Source of the DNA: a bacterium
GTDB taxonomy: Bacteria; SAR324; XYD2-FULL-50-16
NCBI GenBank assembly: GCA_024275165.1
Contig: JAJRZQ010000012.1
Span: 186,001-250,000, forward strand
Length of the DNA: 64,000 nucleotides
Reading direction: 5' to 3'
Shown here: positions 33,294 to 41,666 of the stretch, in pieces
Layout: each line of letters begins with the position of its first letter
How positions within the stretch are numbered: position 1 is the stretch's first letter
The notes under the pieces: model-generated
What the model was told of the DNA's origin: nothing
Database searches by the model: none
What the model saw: only the letters and a program-made list of their open reading frames with translations
Translations under genes and position numbers: made by a program

Positions 33294-34169
33294 ATGTCAA
33301 CTGGTACTGAGAAGAAAAAAGCTCGTTTTCCCATTGTTATTGCCTTTGTTTTGCTGCTCGGCGCGGTAAGCTTGCTGAAAAACGCTGTTTTAGAACCCTT
33401 TCCCAAATTAGAACAACGAATTATTTCAGATTCTGCGGATCAAGAATACGATAAGGTGTTGGAAGAGGTGCATAAGGTGCGCGAACATTATCCGGAGCGC
33501 TATTGGGAAACTCAATTGGGTTATTTTCACGCAAAAGCCTTGGCCGCAAAAGACAAGCCCCAAGAAAGCTTAAATCAAATTGAGGAATATATAAAAAAAA
33601 CGACCCATGAACTCTATAGCGAAACCCTCAGGTTGCAAGCCGATGATTTGCTCACCTTGGGACGAACTCAAGACGCCTTGGTGATCTTGGTGAAGTTGTA
33701 CCAGGCCGCGCCTTTGAGAAATCTCAATTTTTTAGATGAAATGGCTCAACTGGACGCAAACTTTGATCCGAAAGCCTACTTAGACCCAAAAACAGAGCAA
33801 CTCGCTTACGATGTCGTTGCGGCCTATCAACAAAATCACGGAAAGCACAAAAACTGGGATGGCTGGGTTCAGTTGCCCCAAAAAAGCCCCGTACACCTAA
33901 GCCAAAGCCTTTATTTTCAAGTCAAGCAGGTTCAAGTGGTCCCGCAAGGCCAGGAGAGTAAAGTAACCGGGGTTATTGAAAGCAAAATCAAATTGAAGAA
34001 TTTAGGGGTTCGGGTGCAGGGCCGCAATGCGAAGAATTTGTTTTTGGATGAACAAGATTGCATGATTGGCGTGGTCCAAAAAAATCAAGGGAAACCCTTT
34101 ACCTGCATGCTTCAAGACCCAGGCCCCATCAAGCGGGTACAGTTTTCCGAAGTCAAATACGAGCACTAA
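33294..34169 (+). CDS. membrane-anchored protein of unknown function
   Basis: The 291-residue protein has one N-terminal membrane anchor (FPIVIAFVLLLGAVSLL, about residues 12-28) with a Lys-Arg-rich cytoplasmic start, so the rest should face the periplasm. Residues about 40-150 are helical with TPR-like pairs (FHAKALAAKDKPQESLNQIE), followed by a beta-rich C-terminal domain (about 190-291) with two cysteines that could pair (CMIGVVQKNQGKPFTCML). I recognise no family. It is a single-gene unit, convergent with the response regulator at 34185. Confidence 0.65.
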   Translation: MSTGTEKKKARFPIVIAFVLLLGAVSLLKNAVLEPFPKLEQRIISDSADQEYDKVLEEVHKVREHYPERYWETQLGYFHAKALAAKDKPQESLNQIEEYIKKTTHELYSETLRLQADDLLTLGRTQDALVILVKLYQAAPLRNLNFLDEMAQLDANFDPKAYLDPKTEQLAYDVVAAYQQNHGKHKNWDGWVQLPQKSPVHLSQSLYFQVKQVQVVPQGQESKVTGVIESKIKLKNLGVRVQGRNAKNLFLDEQDCMIGVVQKNQGKPFTCMLQDPGPIKRVQFSEVKYEH

Positions 34170-34184
34170 TACCCTATAGAGGCT

Positions 34185-34649
34185 TTAAAAAATTTTCAGG
34201 GTGCGCTTGATTTCTAGGGTGCGCTCTAAAAAGACCATGCGCAGCCACGCCTTGAGTTGCAAGGTAAAGGCGAAATAATTCATTTCATCTTTAGCGATAA
34301 AACCCATGGCCCCCTTTCTAAAAGCCTCTTTTTTTTCATCCACACTGGAAGAAAGAAAGCAGAAAAAGCTGAAGGGGTGTTTTTTTAGGTACTGTTTTCT
34401 AAACAGGGCCAAGAGGCCAAATCCATCCATGACGGGCATATTGATATCGGCTAAGATAATATCGGGCTGGGTTTTATCCATCAGCAAAGCGGCTTCTTTT
34501 CCATTGGCCGCTTCCAAAACTTGACAATTCAGATGCTTGTTGGCTTTGGCCTTTGCAAAATATTTAACCATCAACTTGCGGGTTGGTTCATTGTCTTCAA
34601 CGATCAGGACTTTTTGGGTCCACTTCGTGGGGGAGGTTGATTTGGCCAT
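34185..34649 (-). CDS. single-domain response regulator
   Basis: A 154-residue receiver protein. It has acidic residues in LIVEDNEPTRK, the phospho-acceptor Asp in ILADINMPVMDG and Ser in place of the usual Thr in FLSSSVDE. The conserved Lys is in GFIAKDEMN but lacks the following Pro. A 20-residue basic tail follows the receiver. There is no DNA-binding domain, so it would act by protein contact. It stands alone on the minus strand between two plus-strand genes; the partner is unknown. Confidence 0.85.
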   Translation of the reverse strand: MAKSTSPTKWTQKVLIVEDNEPTRKLMVKYFAKAKANKHLNCQVLEAANGKEAALLMDKTQPDIILADINMPVMDGFGLLALFRKQYLKKHPFSFFCFLSSSVDEKKEAFRKGAMGFIAKDEMNYFAFTLQLKAWLRMVFLERTLEIKRTLKIF

Positions 34650-34694
34650 GGGTTGCTCATTTTATTGGTTCTATCCGGTTTTTACCATATTGCT

Positions 34695-34723
34695 TTGAAT
34701 CAATAAAGCAAATAGGGTAGAAT
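34695..34723 (+). promoter_or_regulatory. promoter for the cyclic-nucleotide-domain gene
   Basis: TTGAAT, a 17-base spacer and TAGAAT, four and five matches to consensus. The predicted start is near 34730, about 50 bases before the ATG at 34781. Confidence 0.55.
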
Positions 34724-34780
34724 ACCCAGAATGGAAAGAGAGTCGTTGCAGGTAAATCCTATAAGGATACAGGGGTCAGC

Positions 34781-37624
34781 ATGAGTTGGGATGTCAATCG
34801 ATATTATCAGGTTCCTCAGGGGGGAGAAGAAGCGAAAAAGCTCGTCGAGAGTCTTTTGCAAAGTTACCCCTTGACGAAAGTCGCCTTTGAAATATTAGGC
34901 TCATCCCTGATTGATCAATCCTCTTTCGCCTACATTGGGGAGGGGAAAGACATCATTACCCAAGGGGAAAAGGGTAAAGACCTCTACTTGGTCTGCTTGA
35001 ACCCCGTGCAGGTTTTAGTGGATGGGGGGGTGGTCGTTACGATGGATTCGCCTGTTTTATTGGGGGATAAGGCCTTGATCTGGCCTGATTCTACCCGTGC
35101 GGCAACGATCCGGGTTCCTGCTAAAATGCGGGCCTTGGTGATTAAAATTCCCATGGGGTTGTTTTTGAGAGATTTTACCTATGCCGAAATTTCCGATACC
35201 AGTTTTAAGCGGGAAAAAGATATTTATTTAGGTCTCTTTCAAGAGATTCAAGCTCGACTTTTCAGCTATGTGCCGGAGCAAAAAAATCTCTTTGAAAGTA
35301 TCAACAGCACGATTTTAGGGCTGAACCGAAAATTTATCGCCCAACTTTTAGAAAAGGGAGAAGAGCTTTTTTGGCCGGAAGACGCCTGGGTGAGCCTGCA
35401 AAATTTTTTGCAGAGTAAATTTGAGTTTTACCCGCCGAAGGGGGAAAAACTAACCGTCGCTAATTTTAAACCCCTGTTGCAGGCGCACTTTAATACCCGC
35501 TATCGGCTTGGTTCTCTACCGGGGAATGAAGCGGAGAAGGTGGCTAAAAGACAAATGTTGTGGAATAGCTGGATTGCCCAAGCGGCAACCCACTTAGTGG
35601 GCAGTCTGCCGCAAAAAAATCTCAGTTTTTCCTTAAAGGATATTCAACTTTTTAATCCCCTCAATTACCAGGCTTCCATGAAAACTCTCATGGAACGGGT
35701 CGAGAACTTTTTTCCCCCTAGAGCCAAAGCGGTTCAAAAAGGGGATATCAGTGATTATTTGAAGTCCGGTGAGCAAAGCGGAGAGGTTGACCTCCATGCC
35801 TATCAGGCATATTTATGCAAGCATTACTACTTGAAATATCCCCAACGGGTGATCGCCATGCTGGCTCAATCCTGCGCCAGGATCGCCGCGGAGTGCGAAA
35901 ACGGATTCAACAAGGCCCTCGCTAAGATACGCCAGTACGATGAAAGCACCCAGCATTATAAATCCACGGTACAAGAGGCAACAACCAAGGAACTCGAGCC
36001 CAAGGTGGTACAAGCCCACTTGAATCAACTTTTGCGCGGATTCAACAAGTTGGCGCAAAATCGGGTCGGCGTGGGGGAGGTGCCTTTGGGAGAAACTCAT
36101 TATGTTCCCGCCTTAAGCGGGAAATTGCCCGAAGTGGCTGCCACGGGCTCAACCAAGCATGTGCAGGAATCTATTTCGGTCGCCTATCGAGAATTGTTGG
36201 AACATTTGGGCTTAGTCCAGGAGCCCTTGGGACTGGGGCCCCTCATTGAAAGAGTTCAACTTATGAGCGGTTTGCCCGGGAACCGCGTCCCCGCCTCAGA
36301 GTTGACAAAAAATTATTTTATCCCCCTTGGCAAGGGGATTCAGTTGAAATGCAATGATGTGTTTATTGAAAACGCCCAGCCCGGTGGTTTTTATGGGGGG
36401 GAGGGCTGGTTGCCGGTTGAGGAGGGAGCGGATCAACCCTATTTAAATCTACCGGAACGCAAAAAAGACGGTTTGGTGGATCAAGGGCATCTTTTTTTGG
36501 TGATTCCCAATTTGGATTTGAGCAAAACCCACATCAACGAAGAAAAGTTTGACACAGAGACCTTGCCTTGGTGGGTTTGGCTGAAAGATCGCATGATTCG
36601 TGAACTGCTGACCCTTACCAAAAACCGAGACCAACTTTTAGAGCGCTGCTTAAGCTTAGAAGAAGCCTTGAGCTTAGATGAAAAGGTAGCGGGGCTGGAA
36701 GAAAACGAAAACCCCTTGGGCGAAAACGAAGCGGAGCAGATTAAGGCATTGCTCACGCAACTTGCCGACTTTACTTGGGAAGAGCCGGGACTGAGTTCCA
36801 AAGAAGTGACCCGCCGCCTTTATGAGCATCTCGTTATCCAGGCGAAAACAGAAAACCCGGAGCATTCCGACGACCAGATTCAAAACCATTGTTATACTCG
36901 CTTTCGCTTTTTCTTAAGTGAAATGGTGCGGCTCTTAAATCAACCAGATAAGAGCGAAGAAGAAAAGGTCGATCAGGTGGACTATAGCCCTGTGGCGACG
37001 GTTCTCCATCATCGCTTGGCGCGGCTTTTGGAAGAAGAGGAGATCGAGCAGGCAAAACAATGGGTGCAAACCGATGGATCAAGTTTGGAGATTGATTTAA
37101 AAGAGATTCTTGCCACACAAAAGACCCTGGAAAAAAAGAAGAAGATTTTTCGGTTGATCCAAGGGAATCTAGAGCAAGAAGTTCTGAAATTGCGCAGGCA
37201 ACGGCGCCGCTTGGAAGAGCGGTTTGTGATCGTCGCCTCTGGGCAGCAGGGGGAAAAAGCCAAAGAACTGCAAAAGAAATTTATCCAAGAGCAGGTGGAA
37301 AAATTAGATAAATTGTTGTCGAAAGGGCTGCAAAGCGAGTTGAGTTCAGGTGAGGAAAGGCAAGATATTGAGGCAGCGTCCGCTGACACCCCGGAATCGG
37401 TCGCGACCGAGGGAGAAGAAGAGTTGGAATTGAGCCTAGACGATTTAGGTAAAGGGGGGTTGGATGACGATGACTTAGAAGGTGATTTAGGGGAAGGAGG
37501 ATTGGACGAGGATGACTTAGAAGGTGATTTAGGGGAAGGAGGATTGGACGAGGATGACTTAGAAGGTGATTTAGGGGAAGGAGGATTGGACGACGCGGCC
37601 CTGGAAGAGGGCTTAGCCGAATAG
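34781..37624 (+). CDS. cyclic-nucleotide-binding-domain protein with acidic repeat tail
   Basis: The 947-residue protein starts with a cNMP-binding-like beta barrel (about residues 35-130: FAYIGEGKDIITQGEKGKDL, then a DKALIWPDSTRAATIR segment). The classical phosphate cassette GE-RAA is only partly kept (ALIWPDSTRAAT), so cAMP or c-di-GMP binding is uncertain. The long middle (about 150-800) is helical with no family I recognise. A coiled coil (about 785-850) and a strongly acidic C-terminus with four 14-residue repeats follow. There is no DNA-binding domain. Soluble; single-gene unit with its own promoter, convergent with the nitrate reductase gene. Confidence 0.72.
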   Translation: MSWDVNRYYQVPQGGEEAKKLVESLLQSYPLTKVAFEILGSSLIDQSSFAYIGEGKDIITQGEKGKDLYLVCLNPVQVLVDGGVVVTMDSPVLLGDKALIWPDSTRAATIRVPAKMRALVIKIPMGLFLRDFTYAEISDTSFKREKDIYLGLFQEIQARLFSYVPEQKNLFESINSTILGLNRKFIAQLLEKGEELFWPEDAWVSLQNFLQSKFEFYPPKGEKLTVANFKPLLQAHFNTRYRLGSLPGNEAEKVAKRQMLWNSWIAQAATHLVGSLPQKNLSFSLKDIQLFNPLNYQASMKTLMERVENFFPPRAKAVQKGDISDYLKSGEQSGEVDLHAYQAYLCKHYYLKYPQRVIAMLAQSCARIAAECENGFNKALAKIRQYDESTQHYKSTVQEATTKELEPKVVQAHLNQLLRGFNKLAQNRVGVGEVPLGETHYVPALSGKLPEVAATGSTKHVQESISVAYRELLEHLGLVQEPLGLGPLIERVQLMSGLPGNRVPASELTKNYFIPLGKGIQLKCNDVFIENAQPGGFYGGEGWLPVEEGADQPYLNLPERKKDGLVDQGHLFLVIPNLDLSKTHINEEKFDTETLPWWVWLKDRMIRELLTLTKNRDQLLERCLSLEEALSLDEKVAGLEENENPLGENEAEQIKALLTQLADFTWEEPGLSSKEVTRRLYEHLVIQAKTENPEHSDDQIQNHCYTRFRFFLSEMVRLLNQPDKSEEEKVDQVDYSPVATVLHHRLARLLEEEEIEQAKQWVQTDGSSLEIDLKEILATQKTLEKKKKIFRLIQGNLEQEVLKLRRQRRRLEERFVIVASGQQGEKAKELQKKFIQEQVEKLDKLLSKGLQSELSSGEERQDIEAASADTPESVATEGEEELELSLDDLGKGGLDDDDLEGDLGEGGLDEDDLEGDLGEGGLDEDDLEGDLGEGGLDDAALEEGLAE
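37448..37615 (+). repeat. four tandem 42-bp coding repeats
   Basis: Four copies of a 42-bp unit encode GxGGLDDDDLEGDL-type 14-residue repeats (residues about 890-945 of the cyclic-nucleotide-domain protein). Copies 2 and 3 are nearly identical at the DNA level, which implies recent duplication; copies 1 and 4 have diverged. Copy number variation is expected. Confidence 0.9.
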
Positions 37625-37650
37625 GGGGTTTAGGCGTTCAACCCCTCGCC

Positions 37651-39837
37651 TCAAGACTTGAGCAAACGCACCGGGGTATATTTATAACTCGGTTGTTTGG
37701 ATTGGGGGTCAAAATCAGGCAAGAGGATCCAGTTCACCTCTGGATAATGCATGGGCATGAAGACTTGCCCCAGGGCCACCTGAGGGCTGATCAGGCATTG
37801 CGCCCGCGCCTTGCCTTGTTTGCTTTCGACCCAGATGCTTTGACCGCTGACAAATCCTAAATTTTCCGCGTCGAGCGGGTTGACCTCCACATAGAGTTGG
37901 CGGGGAGACATTTTTTTTAAAATCGGGGCTCTCTCCGTGCGGGTGCCGGTATGCCACTGTACGGAGCTGCCTCGACCAGTCAATAAAATCAGTGGAAAAG
38001 AGAAGCTAGCTCGACCCGCGGGGGGGAGGGGCTCTCCAAAGCAAAAATGAGCCTTGCCTTGGGGGTGAAAAAATTCGCCCTCGGCAAAGAGGCGTTTTTT
38101 TTCAACTCCCTCTGCTCGCGGTTGAGGCCATTGCACCCCGCCTTTTTGTTTTAACTCCTCGTAACCGGCAATACCGGAAAAATCACAGGGCTGGCCTTGC
38201 GAAAGCTCTTGCAGTAAAGCAAAAGTTTGTTTTGGGCTCCCAAAACGGGCGACCAAGTCGTGGAGTCCCCATGCCTGACCCAGCAGCCTAAAGATTTCAA
38301 AATCGGTTTTGGCTCCCGCTGGTTTGGGGTGGGCCGGGGCTACATGGGCGAAGCGGCGTTCTGAATTGATCAAGGTGCCCTCCTTTTCTCCCCAAGCCGC
38401 GGCAGGCAAAAAAAGATCGGCCATTTTCGCGGTTGCCGTATCCGGGTAGAGGTCTTGTACGACCAAAAAGTCCAGCTTTTCTCGTAAACGCTTCCAGCGA
38501 GCCGGATCAATCCAGGAATGGGCCGGGTTGGTGGCAATGACCCAAAGCCCTTTGATCTTCCCCGCTTCAACCTCCTCCAGGATGCCTTGGTAGTCCAAGG
38601 AGTTTTCTTGGGGAATCGAGCTTTCTTCGATTTTTAAAATCCTCGCCACCTTGCCGCGATGAGCGGAGTTGGCAAACTCATGCCCCCCTAAAAGGTTGGT
38701 GGTGTTGGAAAAGAGCCTTGAGCCCATGGCATTGCATTGGCCCGTGATGCTGTTGGCCCCCGTGCCGGGGCGGCCTAGATTGCCGGTCATCAAAGCGAGG
38801 TTGATGAGAGCTTGGGCGACCAATACCCCTTGGTGGCTTTGGTTGACCCCCATGGTCCACCAAAAGGAGACGCGTTTTCCCTCTTGGATGCTCTCACCGA
38901 GTTCTAAGAGCAGGCTCTCATTTAAACCGGTTGCTGCCGCTACTTGGCTGAGGGGGAAGGCTTCGACAAAAGCGGCAAACTCGTTAAACCCCTGGGTATG
39001 GGCTTCAATATAGTCTTTATCAATGGCCCCCTGCCCAATCAGCCAATGGGCGAGCCCGTAAAATAGAATGAGGTCGGATTTAGGGCGCAAGGGGTAATGC
39101 GCGGTCGCTGCCTGAGCGGTTTGAGTCTTTCGCGGGTCGATTACGATGATTTTCGGGTTTTGTTGGTTGGCTAAAACCCGCTTCCATAATATGGGATGAT
39201 TGATACAGGGGTTGGCCCCGACAAAAACCAAGACATCGGATTCTTCTAAATCCTCATAACTAAAGGGAGGGGCATCGAACCCGAAGGATTGCTTATAGGC
39301 CGTTGCCGCGGTGGCCATACATTGGCGGGTGTTGCCGTCCCCGTGGAGCATGCCCATACCGAATTTGGCGAGACTGCCCAAAAAGGCCATCTCCTCGGTG
39401 ACGATTTGTCCGGTACTCAAAAAGGCGTTGGCGCTGGAGCTGGCGGTCTTTTGAATCTTTTGAAATCCCTGTACGAACAGTTCTGCCGCCCTTTCCCAAG
39501 AAATCGGTTGCAAGGAGCCGTCTGCTCGCTTCATCTGGGGTTGGCTTACCCGATCTGGCGAGTCTAAAGGGACTAAGCCTTGCCAACCCTTGGGGCACGC
39601 CTTCCCCTGGTTGACATTGAAGGCTTTATCCGGGGTTAGGTTGACGGTCTTCCCCTCTTTTTGATGGGCGATCAGGTTGCAGCCCGTGGAGCAAAATCCG
39701 CAAACCAGTTTGACCAAGGCCGTGGGTTGGAGTTTTTCTGGCAAGTTCCCCAAACCTTGATCCGACTTGGTTTGCCGCAAACTCTGGGTGAGGGGCCCCT
39801 GTTGATGAAAGAGCAGTTGTTTGAGTTTTATTTTCAT
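37651..39837 (-). CDS. nasA: assimilatory nitrate reductase catalytic subunit
   Basis: A 728-residue Mo-bis-MGD oxidoreductase that reduces nitrate to nitrite. Residues about 44-85 bind a 4Fe-4S cluster (CGFCSTGCNL and GKACPKG). The TRQCMATAATAYKQSFG block carries the candidate molybdenum ligand Cys, followed by DVLVFVGANPCINHPILW, and a C-terminal molydopterin dinucleotide-binding domain (LTGRGSSVQWHTGTRT). No Tat signal is present, so it is cytoplasmic and assimilatory. It overlaps the FeS/anchor gene by four bases, and the nirB-nirD-narK genes lie across the divergent control region. Confidence 0.92.
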   Translation of the reverse strand: MKIKLKQLLFHQQGPLTQSLRQTKSDQGLGNLPEKLQPTALVKLVCGFCSTGCNLIAHQKEGKTVNLTPDKAFNVNQGKACPKGWQGLVPLDSPDRVSQPQMKRADGSLQPISWERAAELFVQGFQKIQKTASSSANAFLSTGQIVTEEMAFLGSLAKFGMGMLHGDGNTRQCMATAATAYKQSFGFDAPPFSYEDLEESDVLVFVGANPCINHPILWKRVLANQQNPKIIVIDPRKTQTAQAATAHYPLRPKSDLILFYGLAHWLIGQGAIDKDYIEAHTQGFNEFAAFVEAFPLSQVAAATGLNESLLLELGESIQEGKRVSFWWTMGVNQSHQGVLVAQALINLALMTGNLGRPGTGANSITGQCNAMGSRLFSNTTNLLGGHEFANSAHRGKVARILKIEESSIPQENSLDYQGILEEVEAGKIKGLWVIATNPAHSWIDPARWKRLREKLDFLVVQDLYPDTATAKMADLFLPAAAWGEKEGTLINSERRFAHVAPAHPKPAGAKTDFEIFRLLGQAWGLHDLVARFGSPKQTFALLQELSQGQPCDFSGIAGYEELKQKGGVQWPQPRAEGVEKKRLFAEGEFFHPQGKAHFCFGEPLPPAGRASFSFPLILLTGRGSSVQWHTGTRTERAPILKKMSPRQLYVEVNPLDAENLGFVSGQSIWVESKQGKARAQCLISPQVALGQVFMPMHYPEVNWILLPDFDPQSKQPSYKYTPVRLLKS

Positions 39838-41252
39838 CCGGCTAATCCGATAGGCATTTTGGGGCCCAATCCGGCTTTAAAAAAGAGCAACCGCTCGCTC
39901 AAAGCGGCTCCCCAAGCGCTCAGGGCAATGAATAAAAAGAAGTAGCTATTCCATAGGGGGGAATAAAGGGCCCAAGGCAAGAGGCACCCCCACAGCACCC
40001 TTTGTTTCCATAAAGCGGCTAAAGGCCCCTGCATGAGTTGAACGCTCTTTTGGGCCAATCCGCTTTTGGCTTGCATGAAACTCGCCAACTCGATGCCGAG
40101 CAAGCCGCCGCCAGAAAGCGAGATCAGGCCCAAAACCAAAGTGAATTCATTGGCCTGTGCCCATAGTAGAGCTAAGACCGAGCCTAAACTGAAGGCGGTG
40201 AGATAAAACCCCAGCAGGGTACGGGCCCTGTTCCAGTGGGGCCGAGGGGTTTGCAGGTAGAGGTTGGCGGAACACCAAACCCCGGCCGCCCCGGCGCAGA
40301 GGGTCGCCCCCTTGACTGCCTCGGTGATTGCCTCTAGGGGAAACAACCAACGCAAAAGGATGGTGGCCAGGGCTAAATGGGCGTATAAACCAAAGCTTAA
40401 GACTTCTCGACTGATCCACGAGGTTCTCCAGCCTAAAATAGCCCGAAAGGCAAAGGTTGGGCGACCGAGATGCAATAAACTGGCATTGAGACCGACAAAG
40501 CCGAAAGCGAGGCTGAGAAGCTCGAACTTTTGCGCTTCCCGCAAAAAGAAGGAGACCCCCCACAAGCCGACGGAAGCCTGGGTGAGCAGCAGCATTACGA
40601 CTAAGGGCCAGTGGGTTGCCTCCGGCTCGCGGGTTTTATCGAGGGAGGAAAAGGTTTTCAGGGTCTTTGATTTCTCTCGGTATTTTGTCGCGGGCTCGGT
40701 AAAGGTGATTTCGGCCTCGGGGCTGAACCCAGGGGTTCCCTTCGAGTGGTCTTGGATCTCGCTTTTTGTACGAATCACCACCTTTAGAGCCTCATTGGGG
40801 CAGGCTTGCACGCAGGCGGGTTCTTCATTCACCGCTAAGCGCTGTTGACAGAGGTCGCACTTGCGGACGATCCTCAAGGCGGGTATCCATTTCGGCGCGT
40901 CATAGGGGCAGCGCAAAAGGCAATATTGGCAGCCGATGCATTGGTCGTCGAGATGTTTTACGATACCGGTGAGGGTGTCTTTTTCATAGGCCAAGGTGGG
41001 GCACCCGCTCATGCAGGCGGGGTCGAGGCAATGGTGGCATGAAGTGGTAATGGTTTGGTTGAAACTCGTTGCTTCCCCTTGTACCTGGGCTATCCCAATC
41101 GAGCGCCAGCTTTCTTCGGGTTCCAAACCGTTTAGGCTGTGGCAGGCGGTCACGCAGCCTTTGCAGCCCGTGCAAAGTTTTAGATCAACCTCGAAGGCGT
41201 ATTGTTCCCCTTTTTGGGGCAGCCGCTGGGGGATTAAAGAGAGAGCGTTCAT
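39834..41252 (-). CDS. FeS electron-transfer and DmsC-like membrane anchor fusion for nitrate reductase
   Basis: A 472-residue fusion. Residues about 15-160 form a DmsB/NrfC-type ferredoxin with four Cys clusters (CTGCKGCVTAC, CHHCLDPACMSGC, CIGCQYCLLRC and CDLCQQRL...CVQAC), enough for four 4Fe-4S centres. Residues about 215-470 form about eight membrane segments, like DmsC/YnfH quinol-oxidising anchors. It would pass electrons from membrane quinol to the cytoplasmic nitrate reductase that follows it. Its four-base overlap with nasA supports a complex. No good ribosome binding site precedes the ATG. Confidence 0.88.
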   Translation of the reverse strand: MNALSLIPQRLPQKGEQYAFEVDLKLCTGCKGCVTACHSLNGLEPEESWRSIGIAQVQGEATSFNQTITTSCHHCLDPACMSGCPTLAYEKDTLTGIVKHLDDQCIGCQYCLLRCPYDAPKWIPALRIVRKCDLCQQRLAVNEEPACVQACPNEALKVVIRTKSEIQDHSKGTPGFSPEAEITFTEPATKYREKSKTLKTFSSLDKTREPEATHWPLVVMLLLTQASVGLWGVSFFLREAQKFELLSLAFGFVGLNASLLHLGRPTFAFRAILGWRTSWISREVLSFGLYAHLALATILLRWLFPLEAITEAVKGATLCAGAAGVWCSANLYLQTPRPHWNRARTLLGFYLTAFSLGSVLALLWAQANEFTLVLGLISLSGGGLLGIELASFMQAKSGLAQKSVQLMQGPLAALWKQRVLWGCLLPWALYSPLWNSYFFLFIALSAWGAALSERLLFFKAGLGPKMPIGLAG

Positions 41253-41450
41253 GCTTTAAGTTGAGTTGTGGTTATATGGCTTTGGGCTTGAGGCCCCGAA
41301 CAGATCCAAACGAACCCCTGCAAATTTTCGTCTCCTCACGATTACTCCTGGGGTGGCCTCCCTTTGGGGGAGGAATCTTTTAATTTGCAATTTGGATACC
41401 CTTTGAATTATCTTTTATTATCAATTAGTTGATGATCCAAACTGGATGAC

Positions 41451-41465
41451 AGAATTGACAATTCT
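41451..41465. promoter_or_regulatory. 15-base palindrome, candidate operator
   Basis: AGAATTGACAATTCT is a perfect inverted repeat around a central A. A second GAATT/AATTC palindrome lies at 41498-41507. Sited about 85-120 bases upstream of the nirB -10/-35 region, they could bind a nitrogen or nitrate regulator. The protein is unknown. Confidence 0.35.
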
Positions 41466-41549
41466 CATCTATTTGGCATTCTTACCACTAATGACAAGAA
41501 TTAATTCAATAGCTTGCATATATATGTATCAAATAATAGATATTTTTAT

Positions 41550-41578
41550 TTGACATTTAGGGGGAAATGAGATTTAAT
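41550..41578 (+). promoter_or_regulatory. consensus sigma-70 promoter for nirB
   Basis: A perfect TTGACA, a 17-base spacer and TTTAAT (five of six). Transcription would begin near 41585, giving a leader of about 80 bases that contains the stem-loop at 41613-41661. Confidence 0.65.
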
Positions 41579-41612
41579 GAGCCCATCTCCTCCGAATTAT
41601 CCGCACGATTAC

Positions 41613-41661
41613 TCCTGATTTCGTCACCAATCCGGCCTTTGGTCCGGTGTACAAATCAGGA
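41613..41661 (+). promoter_or_regulatory. nirB leader stem-loop covering the ribosome binding site
   Basis: TCCTGATTT (41613-41621) pairs perfectly over nine bases with AAATCAGGA (41653-41661). The AGGA ribosome binding site (41658-41661, five bases before the ATG at 41667) is inside the 3' strand. The enclosed segment has a second GC-rich helix possibility around CCGGCCTTTGGTCCGG (41632-41647). Upstream, the 5' strand is part of the 14-base repeat at 41604-41617. The arrangement predicts that translation is off until the stem is opened by a ligand, protein or ribosome. It matches no leader class that I recognise. Confidence 0.55.
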
Positions 41662-41666
41662 ACTCC

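Larger units (their letters stand above)
41253..41666. promoter_or_regulatory. divergent control region of the nitrate assimilation locus
   Basis: This 414-base gap separates the leftward nitrate reductase genes from nirB. It holds a 14-base direct repeat CACGATTACTCCTG at 41337-41350 and 41604-41617, two related palindromes (AGAATTGACAATTCT at 41451-41465 and GAATTAATTC at 41498-41507), a hairpin CCTCCC/GGGAGG near 41358-41375, the nirB promoter and the nirB leader stem-loop. The middle (about 41393-41575) is AT-rich. No NtrC, Fnr or NasR site could be named with confidence. Confidence 0.6.
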
